A DNA stretch of 64,000 nucleotides from assembly GCA_963930655.1 (NCBI GenBank), contig OZ005602.1:5882001-5946000 (forward strand). Reading direction: 5' to 3'. The translations under genes and the position numbers were made by a program. The notes below the pieces were generated by a model, which had not been told where the DNA came from, made no database searches, and saw only the letters and a list, made by a program, of their open reading frames with translations. Every line of letters starts with the position of its first letter. Position 1 is the first letter of the stretch. The stretch is from Myrica gale. Its lineage: Eukaryota > Streptophyta > Magnoliopsida > Fagales > Myricaceae. Below, piece by piece: positions 1 through 10,814 of this stretch.

Positions 1-840
1 CATTCAAAATTTGATTTCTCTTCAAATTTTGAACGAATTTTCGCCATTTTGAACGAATTTTTGTTATTTTTCAAACCTATTTAGAGATATTAAAGTATGG
101 ATCTTTATTATTCTCAGAAATTGCCACCTAATATTGGAATATTCTCTCATTTGAAGCTCTCTTCTTTCTCTATCATGAAACTCATTTTCTCTCACCTTTC
201 GAGACGCGATTTGTCGTGGGTTGGGTGATTTTTTAGGTACGTTTTATTTAATCTTTGATTAAGAGTTATATTTATTTAGACTGATTTGATTTATGTCATT
301 TTATAGACGACGTTGGAGAGCCGTTCTTCAAGTAACAAGTAATTTTTTCTACGATTTTCGTTGGCGCATTTGGGTGAGTTTTTCTCCAAGTTTCTATCTT
401 TGAGAGAGTTTTAGATTTGAGATTTCTAAATTTTTTAAATTAGTTTTTGGGTTGCTGTAGAGTAATAAAATGTGGTTTTGATGAGATTTCGCAATTGTGG
501 AAATAACTTATTTTTATAGTTAGTGGAGTTCAGGTGTGTTTGTTGTTGGAATTTTATTATTATATTTACATTGGAGATGTGTGAGGTTGAGATGAAGAGA
601 TGACTGCTGTTTTAAATGAATTTTAGGTCTAAGTACAAAAGTGAGAACTTTCTAAGCTCACCAATCCACTACAACCACGCGTTAAACGTAGGGGTTATCA
701 GAACCGAACCGCAGATCAGACCGGTTTTGTGGTCTTTAAAAGTTAAATCCGGTCCGGTCTGGACCAGATTTTATAAACCGAAAATGCGGTCCGGTCCGAT
801 TTAGAATTTTTAAAAATGTGGTTTTGGACAGTAGTCTTTT
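1..840. other. AT-rich region without a gene
   Basis: I see no coding exon here. The sequence is AT-rich with polypyrimidine stretches. From about 689 a TAGGGG followed by several GGTCCGGTCCG and ACCGAACCG words resembles the ends of the hAT family at 13599-19366, so 689-805 may be a truncated hAT-derived fragment. Nothing else is supportable. Confidence 0.4.
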
Positions 841-2130
841 TCTATGTTAAACCCAACTAGTGTTGTTCCATATTATAGATATTGCTTCTAAATACTGTAT
901 TTCATTGATCTACCACTTTTACACATATTAATAAAATCGCAAAGCACATATTACATGATATCAGTGAGGAACCAAGATCAAAATAAAGCCACTTAATAAA
1001 TCAACACATGAGCACAATTTTCTTGCCATTTGGAAGTTGTAAGTGTCAAACTTATATTTGAGTTCATAGGCTTCCTTTTAAGGCATTGCCTTCCCATATT
1101 CACATCTCAAAATCCATCCTTGCCATTTGGCCATCATCAAAATTTTCATATTGCATACTTTTAAACTTAACACATGATATGTGCTTCACAAGTCATGAAA
1201 ATAGGCATACATCATCATCCCCCAAAATCAAAGTTCAAACCGTGGCCCTCCCTTCCTCCAAATATAATATTTAGCCACTGATGTGGCTGAAAATGCAACC
1301 AAGTTTCTTCTTACACAAGCAAATATTACACAACACAATATTCTTGGAAAATAGCGAAAGAAATCCTAATATTTTTTACATGCAAATACACTTAGCACAT
1401 GATCTCATGTTGAAAACTAATCCTATGCATTTCCTTCTTGCATCCAACGTATATGACATGATATTCATCAAATCAGCAAGTAAAAATATATAAGAGCATG
1501 ATTTCCCAATGCAAAATGTAAGAAACTACCCCTTACCAAAGCACCAAGACCTAACCCTTACATTGGAAATTTTCGGATGGCTGTAGATATGCTTCATAAT
1601 CTCCTAAAGCAAGTATATATAACTTATGGTTAGAAAACTTAGTTTAAAAAGTAAGAAGAAGATGGATAGGTCAGGGAAAATAGTAGATAAAATGAGGCAA
1701 GGGAGGGTTCATAGCCATGGCCGAAAACCCCCTCCCCACCAACCATTTCCTAACTTTCTTACCCTTTCTTCTTTCTCCTTATTCTCTTTTCCTACTCCGA
1801 CTGCACACTCTCCTTTGTCTCTTTGCTCACTTTATCGAAAACACACTAGAGTTCTAGCACTACACGGCTTGGTCGTTTTTTTTTTAGACCCAACCAAGTC
1901 AAGATTTAGTCCAAGGGAGCTGCAAGAAGCAAGCCCCTTGGGTGGCCAAATGGGTGGCAAAAGTTAGTCTAAAGGAGCTACAAGAGGCAAGATAAATGAA
2001 ACACTCCCCCAATTTCAGGGTAATCATTACCTGCAAAGATAATCTTACATAATCTCACTCAAAGCATGCCAATTGACCTTGAATTTCACTGCACTATGCA
2101 TGCTAAATGAACAAGGAAATGAGACAAAAC
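841..2130. other. Intergenic DNA, no gene recognised
   Basis: No open frame here shows a recognisable domain or codon structure. The segment around 1720-1860 is pyrimidine-rich and could be LTR-derived, but I cannot define borders. Confidence 0.4.
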
Positions 2131-2164
2131 TCAAGGGTTTGAGAGAGTTTTCTGTGTGACCAGG

Positions 2165-2340
2165 CTTGTCCCCGACCATCCGGCACATACAAGCATGGGC
2201 CTGGAGAGTAGCCGAGTATATCGAGCTTTGCAGACCTGTCCCTGGTCATCCCGGACAAACATGCATGCGCCTGAAGAACAGCCGGGTATGCCGAGCTTTC
2301 CGGACTTGGCCCCGGTCACCCCGTGCATACAGGCCTCCGA
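2165..2340. repeat. About 70-bp tandem repeat, roughly 2.5 copies
   Basis: Three GC-rich units start near 2165, 2235 and 2305. Each begins with a TGTCCC/TGGCCCC-(C/T)GGTCA-type block and, where complete, ends with GCCGAG/GCCGGGTAT...CGAGCTTT...GAC. The third unit is cut short. They stand out from the AT-rich surroundings. Such arrays are common in the U3 part of plant LTRs, which would fit the LTR remnant that follows, but that link is inference. Confidence 0.6.
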
Positions 2341-2599
2341 GTCTCCACTTCCTTACCAAGGTACTCAGGCCTTCACGTCACCATTCTTAAACCGTACACG
2401 TTCTATAGTTGAAATTAAGGAGGAGGTATTACATTAAACGTGTTCTATTTTTAAACGGTTTTTCACCAATCTCTTGATATTGGTGAACTATATTTTTTTA
2501 AACGTGTTCTATTTTTATATGGTTTTGATTCAATATATTGGAAAAATGTACAAATTTTTCATAAAGATGAAATGATTTAGATTTCGTCAATTTGTTTGA

Positions 2600-3325
2600 A
2601 ATATCTAACTTGAAATGTTGGGTTGTTGGAATATAATTATTTGTGACGATACTTTAAAATTTTATTCATGTGTTGGTCATATATCTCTGTGGTTTGTGTG
2701 ACCAATGTATTTTTGTAGTCTGTATGACCAAGATTTCTTGTAGTCTTTGTGGCCAATTTGATACCCCTCGTGGTATTTGAGGGTTTGTAAGGCCTAAAGG
2801 TCTGTGACCATTGTTGATTACCCTATATTGCGCGACCTTGGATAATTTTATTTTAAACTTGTATTTTGATTTTTGGTATGACTCACAATATTTTTTAATT
2901 CAATTCATTGTTATAAAATTGTTTTTTTCCCTAATCCCATTGACTTGCTACTTACTGAGCTAGTTATAGCTCACCATTTATTTCTTATCTTTCAAATTTA
3001 AAGGTTTGTGACAGCGAGAAATAGAAGAAACGGAGTTGTAGTTGATGAGATTAGTTGTAAGATGCATGATTATTGAGTAAATAGTCATATGGAGACTTTC
3101 ATTTTGTTTTATTTCCTATCTTTATTTATTTTATTGCTTATTTCCAGAAATTGTTTATTGTGATTTTTGTTAAGTGTAATATTAAAGGATTGTTGTTAGA
3201 GTAGTGCTATGAGTAAACTGTTCGAATACATTTTGATTATTGAAGATGGAATAAAGATTATTGTGATTTTTTTTCATGGTTGAAAAACTCTATCCGTTTA
3301 GACTTTTGAGTCGGAGCGTTACATA
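2600..3325 (+). mobile_element. Probable Ty3/gypsy LTR remnant
   Basis: The stretch near 2950-3020 reads ACTTGCTACTTACTGAGCTAGTTATAGCTCACC (shown here as TTACTGAGC...AGCTCACC), and the segment ends in GGAGCGTTACA at 3315-3325. This order is typical of the R/U5 part and terminal end of plant chromovirus-type LTRs. Three degenerate repeats of a GTAGTCTGTATGACCAA-like unit lie at about 2690-2800. No internal domains, primer-binding site or target duplication are visible, so this is a truncated or solo LTR at best. Confidence 0.4.
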
Positions 3326-3451
3326 AAATCCGTGATGGATGGTATCCATGAATCTTGCCAAATTCGCCACAGTCTCTCTGTTTGCAATCTGATAGCATGC
3401 ACCCTTTGTGAGTAGCGATTGAGAGCAAAGGATGTTAGACCAAAAAGGCGA

Positions 3452-3590
3452 GGGCATGTTCATTTTTAACATTTTTTTAGGATTTGCATCATACTTTTTA
3501 CATTGCATTCCAATAAAACCCAATATTACCTTTTTTACACACATCAATACAATTTAACTACTTTGCACGCATACCAATATCACTCTAAAA
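3452..3590. mobile_element. Degraded MITE fragment
   Basis: It starts GGGCATGTTCATTTTTAAC and contains CACATCAATACAATTTAACTA, words shared with the better MITE copies at 8624-9031 and 58344-58817. The right end is not clear. Confidence 0.4.
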
Positions 3591-3795
3591 TCACATAAAT
3601 ATTTATAATTTTATTAGAATCCAACAATTTTACTCCAAACTAACATCCCTTGAGTCTGAAGATTTACTAGGAGTCTCCTAAAGATTCTATGTTTAAGATA
3701 TTTATGGGATAACACCCGAGCCCACGTCGATGAAGTTTTTGAAAAAATTTGCCATCCTGGCTTTGCAACTATATTATGGAATTTTAAAAAATCAA

Positions 3796-4210
3796 GGTTA
3801 TGTTCATTTTGAGGATTTTTTTAGGGTCTGAAGTATTTTAAGAATTTTTAGGTGATGTTGGAGTTGTATTAGTGTTTGTGTAGAAATTGTTGAGGTGTAA
3901 AAAAGTAATGATGGTTTTTAAAGTTGTTGTTTGTAGATTATTTTTATTGGGATTAGTGAAGAAGATAAAATGTATAATAATAATATTTATAATATTATTA
4001 TTATTTTGATTTTTTTATTAAAAGATAAATATTTGAAAAGTATTAAAAAAAAAAGCCATTGCAGCCTGACTTGCCTGACGCAGCTGCAGGCCACATTGAG
4101 CACGGTATCGCAGGGAAGGGGGACAAATTGTGAATCCTACAAATCATGTTCGGCGGTAATTTTTTAAATTGAATGTGAATCCTACTAATTATGTCGAAAC
4201 GAACATGACC
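3796..4210. mobile_element. MITE, GGTTATGTTCATTTTG terminal repeats
   Basis: The left end GGTTATGTTCATTTTG and the right end CGAAACGAACATGACC are imperfect inverted repeats. Inside is the family core (TTGTATTAGTGTTTGTGTAGA). The flanks do not show a clear three-base duplication, so the copy is probably old. It has no coding capacity. Confidence 0.6.
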
Positions 4211-4367
4211 GAGAATTTAAGATCTTTTCTTAGGAAAATCTGCACCCACGAAAATTGCATAATCATATATATATATCAAATTAGATCAGGTGTTATCGTC
4301 AGAATGAAATGAAACATCAGAATCGTATTCTTCTTACAATGATTCATCAATGATATGATTGATATTG

Positions 4368-4929
4368 TCAACAGTGTATTGTTGAAATAAATATGCACCG
4401 TCCATGATATTTAGAAATATAAATGCTAGCAAGGTATAAATATTGCTGATGTATTGGACTGAGATCAGAACAGGTATTGGGCATCATGATATTGCTGATG
4501 TATTGGACTGAGATCAGAACAGGTATTGGATGCTGATGCAGCAGTATCTTCATCATCTTGAGACAATTGAGAAAGAACTTCAAGTAACTGATTTTTGTTA
4601 TCATCTTTATCCTTGGCAGAAGCAAGTTTTGCCTGTAATTGACTTTTTTGGGAAAGGTTGCTATTTGGTGTTTGGCTCTAGAAATGACATTAACGATATT
4701 ATCTGTAGTGAAAACGGTCCACCATTTTACAAAGAATTTCTGAGAAAGGACTTTGGCATTATTATCTTGGGTAAAGACAAACTTCCAACAAAATATCCAA
4801 GGAATAAGATTGAACTGTATGAAAAAGCGGAGGAGAATGGGTATATCTTTGAATGGAGGGTTTTTCATGGCTCAATATCTATCAATGGATAGGGTGTCAT
4901 GTGTGTTTGCAGCCCATTGATCATATGCT
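4368..4929 (-). pseudogene. Endogenous pararetrovirus, distal part of the ORF after RNase H
   Basis: On the minus strand an open stretch of 166 codons (4868-4368) contains a K-F-F-V-K-W-W block typical of a conserved plant protein segment found downstream of pol in Caulimoviridae-like elements. It continues the reading direction of 6724-6115, from which it is separated by the solo LTR 4930-6114. I infer that it is the C-terminal half of the same ORF. The function of this ORF is unknown; a second ORF of unknown role is described in florendoviruses. The 3' part runs through a 49-bp duplication and has lost credible coding similarity. Confidence 0.45.
4440..4529. repeat. 49-bp direct duplication
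   Basis: A block beginning ATATTGCTGATGTATTGGAC and ending AACAGGTATTGG occurs at 4440 and again at 4489. It duplicates part of the decayed viral ORF and shifts its frame. Confidence 0.85.
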
Positions 4930-6114
4930 TGATAGTCCTAGATTTCAGGATTAAGGCAACCCAAGAGGGGGGTGAATTGGTTTTCTAAACTTTTCGATAT
5001 TAACCCCCCAAAACCGTGTTTGTAAAGTAAATACTAATTTAGCACAAGTATAATGATATAACAAGTATGTAAGTGCTAAATGTAAAGAGTAGGGATAGAG
5101 AAATCAAACACGTGATTCTTAGGTGGTTCAGCAAACCCGCCTACATTCACCCCTCAAGCTCCTTCACCGAGCCTTGAGGTTTTCCACTATCTTCCAATAA
5201 CTTTTACACACTAGCTTCCGTGTGCTAGTGAACCGTACAAGCGTTTTCCCGGGATTAACACTCAAACCCTCCCAAGTGGTTTTTTGGCTCACCATTCACA
5301 ACCTCACCAAGCTTGAGATAAACACTCTCAAAGTGAACAACCTCACTAAAGGAAACACCTATTTTGATAGGTAGATTGAGGAACAAGACTCTCTCAAAGA
5401 GTAGATATAAAAGCGGAAAGCTCTATCTCTTGATTCACACAAAAACAAGGATGTGAAAGTGTAATTTGCGTGAATGATATGAGAAATATGAAATAGGAAG
5501 GTTAAAAATATTTCTCAAGTAGTAGAAATGATATGTGATCGTTGGTACTTCATTTTAGACGTTTTGAATGTGTATTTATAGGCCACATATAAAAACTAGC
5601 CGTTTATAATTTTACCGTTGTACCGGTCGACCGGTTCAAGTAGCCGTTGCCCAACGGTCATAAATTTGAATGTTGTCAATGATCGACCGGTACAAAAATT
5701 TCATCGACCAGTTCATTTAAAAACATGTTTTTGACCACTTTTAGACACCCAATTTTAAAGACTTAATTCTCATAAGTATATGAAGGGTTTATGAATATAT
5801 TTGGGGTGTTTTGAAACCTTTAAAAACATTTTAATCTTTCAAACAAAAGGTAAAATGGTTTATGGACGTTTTGAAAGATATGCAAGTGCGTGATTCAAAT
5901 CCTTGTCAAATGTGGAATAAAGAGTTACAAGGATTATACCCTAAGGTCTTGAAACTTCACTTTTAGCTCCTTGCATCTTCTTGTTCTTCTTGTTCTTCTT
6001 TCTTCAAGGTTTGACTCTTTTCGTCAAGTTGTCTTTGTCTTTGAAGATGTCCAATTTGTAAACTCATCCATTTATTGTAATCATCAAAATCTCGATTGTG
6101 CACAAAAGCCAACA
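4930..6114 (-). mobile_element. Solo LTR (copia-like), minus orientation
   Basis: The unit begins TGATAGTCCTAG and ends GCCAACA on the plus strand, so on the minus strand it reads TGTTGGCTTTTGTG...GGACTATCA. It is flanked by a perfect five-base duplication, ATGCT at 4925-4929 and 6115-6119. Its sequence matches 55852-57143 in inverted orientation over the whole length, including an AACCCAAGAGGGGGGTGAATTGG-type block near one end and GGTCGACCGG words in the middle. No internal retroelement domains lie between the duplicated bases, so it is a solo LTR left by LTR-LTR recombination. It interrupts the pararetrovirus ORF. Confidence 0.9.
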
Positions 6115-6724
6115 ATGCTTGTTTAAGATTATCTGTGAAAAGCTTTTCATATGGTCTAAAACGATCTCACCACTGGATAAACCAATGTGGTATAGGTTCG
6201 GAACCTTGAAATCGTTTAAAACGAATAAACCAGGTATGCCGATGATTATTATTTTCAAAAAAAAAAGTAAAGGTCCATGCATCAATGTAATCATAATATG
6301 AAATATTTTTGATATTGCGAAAAGGTTCAGATAACGCATGGAGTGTCCAAGGCTGACCCCATTCTTTTGAATAAATTATTCGATAAATGGTAAATTTTGA
6401 AAAACCAACTTTAGAAGAGTTGAATTTACATGGGGTTTGCTCAAATTCAACTGATTTTGTATCCTGCAAAATATTTTCATAAAACTGTTGAGTAAACATA
6501 GGATTTTTCGAAACATAGTTTCATCCTGGTGGTAATATTTGAAAAGCAACCTGATAGGGATCACTAAAAGTATGATATGGATTTTCAATCAAACACACAT
6601 GTCTGATATATGATTTGAGAATTAAAGGATTATTATTTGGAAAAGGAGGTAATGATGCAGAAGATACAGATGCAGAAGGAGATAATATTGATGATATTAC
6701 TTTCTGACTAAAGGTAGCATTCAT
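6115..6724 (-). pseudogene. Endogenous pararetrovirus, proximal part of the ORF after RNase H
   Basis: Overlapping open stretches on the minus strand (6724-6521, 6588-6376, 6499-6167) cover one original frame broken by frameshifts. The segment near 6300-6200 has a YYDYIDAW motif followed by H-x-W-F-I-R-F, a conserved block I associate with plant proteins encoded downstream of RNase H in Caulimoviridae-like elements. Function is unknown. The ORF is cut at 6115 by the solo LTR, and its continuation lies at 4929-4368. The whole copy is non-functional. Confidence 0.5.
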
Positions 6725-6913
6725 TGGAGGAAGAGGAGTAGGGACACGTGGTCCTGCTATTGGAGGAATTTGACTTAATACAGTAAATTGATTATTTGAT
6801 GGAACAGATGGAACTGATCCAGGTCGAGGTCCTGGAGGTCTAGTATTTCCTTGATAGACAAAAGGAGGTAAAAGAGGAAAATTAGAAGATTGATCAGAAG
6901 ATGATTTTTTTAC
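6725..6913 (-). other. Linker between RNase H and downstream ORF of the pararetrovirus
   Basis: The minus strand codes for a low-complexity, proline- and serine-rich stretch with no recognisable domain. It probably belongs to the start of the downstream ORF. Confidence 0.3.
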
Positions 6914-7440
6914 TCATTTTTCCTGTAAAAATTCACGAGTTAAGAAATAAGGAATAAAATTTTGAGATCCTTTAATGTATTCAATATCAAAATCAAAAGC
7001 GGATAAAATTCCTTGCCATCTGGCAAAGAGATACATAGAAGCAAGATTTATAACATCTTTTAACAGAATATCTTTGGCAGAATGACAATTAACACAGACC
7101 AAAATTTTTTGATTTAATAAATCATCTTGGAATTTAGAAACACAAATAACTATTGCTAAAACTTCTTGCTTAACAATACTATATTTTTCAATCAGTTTCA
7201 ACTATTTTAAATGCATGTGGAGATGCTATTCCTAGGCATGGTAAATGTCTAACATGCTTTTTTATTTGTTGAATTATTTGGGTATGTGTATCAGTCCAAG
7301 GATAATGTTTCTTTTTTAAACGATCAAATAAAGGTTTACATAATTTTCTTAAGTCTTTATAAAATTCACCAGTATAATTTAAACTACCAAGAAAACGTTG
7401 AAGCTGTTGTTTATCAAATATTTTATCAGCAAATTTATCA
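6914..7440 (-). pseudogene. Endogenous pararetrovirus, reverse transcriptase C-terminus and RNase H
   Basis: Minus strand. The stretch 7440-7205 codes for the thumb-side end of a Caulimoviridae-type reverse transcriptase (an LQRFLGSLNY block and a W-T-D block). It is followed in 7201-6914 by an RNase H domain with E-K-Y-x-I-x-K-Q-E and a late RWQ...F-x-I-E-Y-I-K-G block. The catalytic palm of the polymerase, including the YxDD centre, is missing: the sequence passes almost directly from the protease region into the C-terminal part. Frames change within the segment. This is a dead copy. Confidence 0.75.
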
Positions 7441-7446
7441 GCAAAT

Positions 7447-7884
7447 TCAATGGCACGTGATACCTAGTATAACTTTAGAAGATAAATTTTTAACCTTAAC
7501 AAAAGTAGTTTGAAAACAAAATACATTATTACAAATATGAACATTTGATATTTTATAATTTATTATCATTTTCTTACCATCAGCTTGAGATAATTTTTTA
7601 GTAGATTTTTCAAAATATTTAGAATCAATTAAAGTTTCTTGTATACAATTCAAATCAGCACCGGAATCTATTAAAGCAACAGTTGAAAATGAAAAGTCTT
7701 TAATACGAATAGTAACTTCAGAATACCATTTTTGAAAAATAATTTTATCATTCATTTGAATAAATGATTCAGAAGATATGTTATAAGGAGAATCATTAGG
7801 AATTTCAGAAGTAGAAGGTATATCTGATATTTTAAGTGTATTTTCTACCTTTTGAGATTTTAATAAACAGATTTCTGTTAACAA
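7447..7884 (-). pseudogene. Endogenous pararetrovirus, aspartic protease region
   Basis: A 145-codon open stretch on the minus strand contains the D-S-G-A-D active-site motif in a retropepsin-like context (ALIDSGADLNCIQ) and a hydrophobic V-I-L-G-I block near the end. In Caulimoviridae the protease sits between coat protein and reverse transcriptase, as here. The stretch ends abruptly where an internal deletion joins it to the end of the reverse transcriptase. Confidence 0.75.
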
Positions 7885-8381
7885 ATGATCAATAATATTA
7901 GTTAAATTTATTTGAGTATTTTGTAACGGTTTTATATCTTGTTTAAGAGTTTGTATTTCTTTTTGTAAATCATTTATGGTAACAGGTTTATTAGTTGAAG
8001 TAAATCTTGCTAATATTTTACTATAATCATAATAGGTTTCTGGTTTAGATCTAGTATTTTGTGAAGAGGAAGATTGATTCTCTATAATTTTTCATCTTTA
8101 AAAGGTAAGTCTGTTGTATTTCAGGGCCTTTTTTTTAGTAATGACATTTAAAAATAATTGATCAGATTTAGATAAAACTAATATTTATTTTTTTACGAGT
8201 ACAATTTTCTTCGAAACAATTACACAATTGTATTTCATCATTTTCAGAAGAAGAATTATCATAAGAGGAAGTAGAAGAATTGTGAGAGGATTGTGAAGGA
8301 GATTGTTGATTAAGAAATAATTTACACAATTTATTTTTTATTTCAGGTGAAACATATTATTCTTTTATTTATTTTTTAACA
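7885..8381 (-). pseudogene. Endogenous pararetrovirus, linker between zinc knuckle and protease
   Basis: Minus-strand remnant with acidic serine-rich coding and a cysteine cluster (C-N-C-F-E-E-N-C near 8220). It is broken by several stops. Position between the coat-protein zinc knuckle and the protease is the only guide to identity. Confidence 0.4.
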
Positions 8382-9465
8382 TAACATTTATTAGTAAAAT
8401 GACCTATTTTTCCACATTTCCAACACGTAATATCTTTTTTCTTTGATTTATATTTTGATTTGTTTATTAGAATGGTAAGATTTAGGTTGAGATTTATATT
8501 GTTTTTTATGATATTTATATTTACGTTTAGATTTATAATAAAGTTTATTGCTATAATGTTTTTTTTGTCTTTTAGAAAGAGCTATAGGGTTAGAGTAATC
8601 ATATTGTTCACAGAAGAAACCTAGGGCATGCTTGTTTTGTCTAGTTTTGTAGGATTCGAATTCAAAAACATTCATGTTCGGCGAGTCACTAAAAAAAGTT
8701 AGGATTCTTCTGACATTTTTTATTTTATTTTGTACCCTTGTTGTCCCCTGAGGCCCTGCGCATTCAGCAAAAGCCGGCCTCTCGCCCCCCTACTTTTTCG
8801 GTTGAATTGCTTTCTTTTTTGCGTTTTTGTTTTGTTTTCTTTTTAAAAATATTATTAAATATTCAATTTTTAATAAAAAAATTAATAAATTCGAAAAAAA
8901 AACTTTCAACGTCATCATTTCTTTTATACACATCATCAATTTCTACACAAACACCAATACAATTTTAACAACACCTAAAAACTTTCAAAACTCTCCAAAT
9001 CCTACAAAAATTCACAACACGAACATAACCCTAATTATTTATGAGTATGTTTTCTTTCAAAATCTAAAGTTTTCTTCATTTTTATATCAATGCAAATAAG
9101 TAAACCGGTTCTATTAATAATGCTTATTATTTCACCATAAGTATATTGATTATATAAAATAACACCTTCGTCATTAGCCAAATTGATGCGAATTTGTTGA
9201 GCAAAATAATAAGGTAAACCGGCGATAAGTTTTTCTTTCCAATAAATTTGATTACAATCTGTACGCAATAAAACTTTAGATAAAAATACATTTTTATACC
9301 AATGAAAATCAGCCATAGTTGGACATTTAAGATATAAAAGAAAATCAGAAACTCTTTCACGATAAATATCTGGAGAACCAACGAAATTTTTTGTAATAGT
9401 GTATAATAATGTATTAACAACATCAGGAATTGTTTGAATATTCTCATAAATAAGGTTATTATCAT
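8382..9465 (-). pseudogene. Endogenous pararetrovirus, coat protein with zinc knuckle
   Basis: Minus strand. 9465-9035 codes in two overlapping frames for a capsid segment with the W-K-E-K-L-I-A-G-L-P block and a Y-G-E-I-I-S-I-I-N block characteristic of Caulimoviridae coat proteins. After an intervening MITE (8624-9031) the coding resumes with a G-F-F-C-E-Q block and a lysine/tyrosine-rich tail. It then reaches a CX2CX4HX4C zinc knuckle at 8426-8382 that would bind RNA during packaging. Frameshifts, stops and the MITE show that the copy is inactive. The group cannot be fixed without phylogeny; Florendovirus or Petuvirus-like are the candidates. Confidence 0.75.
8624..9031. mobile_element. 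MITE inserted in the viral coat-protein region
   Basis: The ends are GGGCATGCTTGTTTTG and CAACACGAACATAACCC, imperfect inverted repeats, flanked by CTA and TAA (a TWA-type three-base target, slightly mutated, or a TA target). The core CACAAACACCAATACAATTTT is shared with 58344-58817. Removing it restores continuity of the coat-protein coding on the two sides, so it inserted after the virus. Confidence 0.75.
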
Positions 9466-9795
9466 TATCTTTTATAATAGCATTTGTAATCAGAGTTTTT
9501 TCTTCACTTTATTTCATTCTGACGATAACACATGAGCCTAATTTGGGGTCAGAGTCATACAGAGGCATATATTTATACATACATTCATCGTCTTTTGCAT
9601 ATCAAACCATTCTCAAGTGGATACCAGCATATATGTACCTTCAATGTCGACTTGCTGGTTTAACGAAACTTGTTCCTTTCACCGAGGTCTTCAAATATTA
9701 TTGCATTAACACCTTTACCTTTACTATTTTAATTTCCTTTTAGAATACTTGTCTGTTGTGATTCTTCTTCTCATTCTATTTAAGTAAGAGATATA
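9466..9795. other. Upstream flank of the pararetrovirus
   Basis: No further viral domain (for example a movement protein) can be recognised past 9465, so the 5' part of the viral genome is absent or decayed beyond recognition. Confidence 0.35.
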
Positions 9796-10103
9796 GGGTG
9801 ATGTTCGTTTTGAGAAAAAATGTAGGATTTTAGAGAAGTTGTGAATTTTTATGTTGAATAGTGTTTTATTGGTGTTTTTGTAAAGTGGAGAGAGAAATGA
9901 TTTGATGTAATTGTTTAATAAAAAAATATTAGAGTTATGTGAAAAAGTATAGAGAGAGAAAATTTATGTTGAATAAAAAATTAAAAAGTTGTTGGAGATT
10001 ATGTAAAATGTATTGATTTTTGTGTTTGAATTATGAATATGTTCGGTGGTAGAATTGTGAATATACTTAGAATCCTGAAAAAATGGTGAAAAGGAACATA
10101 CCC
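9796..10103. mobile_element. MITE of the GGGTGATGTTCG family
   Basis: It begins GGTGATGTTCGTTTTGAG and ends AAGGAACATACCC, with TA on the left and TAA on the right. The internal TTTTATTGGTGTTTTTGTA word is the reverse complement of the family core. An adjoining (TA)n tract lies at 10121-10138. Confidence 0.65.
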
Positions 10104-10163
10104 TAAGTTTTCGCTATTATATATATATATATATATAATACAGTACGGAGCAAAATGATTTTA

Positions 10164-10361
10164 GGCTGCGTTTGTCACTAAAATTTTACCAAAAATTTTA
10201 TCTCTCTCATAATAAAATACTCCAATATAATCTCTCTCTCTTCCATAAAAAATATAAAAAATTACAAAAACTATAAAATATTACCTCTCTCTTCACTTTT
10301 TCACTAAACCTAATACCAACACTAAACCCAATACCAAAAATTTTACCACACAAACCCACCC
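10164..10361. mobile_element. Short MITE with TTA target duplication
   Basis: Ends GGCTGCGTTTGTCAC and CACACAAACCCACCC are inverted repeats, flanked by TTA at 10161-10163 and 10362-10364. The three-base TTA target is what PIF/Harbinger (Tourist) MITEs leave. It lies about 450 bases upstream of the F-box start codon. Confidence 0.75.
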
Positions 10362-10814
10362 TTAGAAACAAGAAATTCGCCACAGTATAGGAAGTAGTCG
10401 TAATGGTTCGATGAAACGCGAGGCGCTTTTTAATACACGGTTCTCTACAACGTAAAAGTTCCACTCATTCGTAGCTGTACTGTAGTACACGGTTTGTGTC
10501 GTACGGTTTAGCTATAGAAATGACTTGACTCGTATTTTTGGTTTCTTCCGGCGCACGGCTCCACGTGAAAATTGACAGGAAAGCAATGGGCGGGGCGTAT
10601 CTATCTGATCACCACCTCGAAAGAGGAAAAAAAGTGACCGGACCCATCAGTTCCATTTAATGCCGATCGTGTTAATGGGTCTCTGCTGCAGTTAGGAAAA
10701 GGTTCAAAACTGAATCTTCGTCTTCACAACATCGAAGTACTTTCGTTACTTCTTGCTTATTTTCGGGTGAGAGTCTGACCGTCTAGTCAGAGACTGTGGC
10801 GAACCATCTCAAAT

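Noticed and set aside
4530..4892. Plus-strand open frame of 120 codons
   Set aside because: It overlaps the minus-strand viral ORF remnant, whose KFFVKWW block and direction agree with the rest of the pararetrovirus; the plus frame has no recognised domain.
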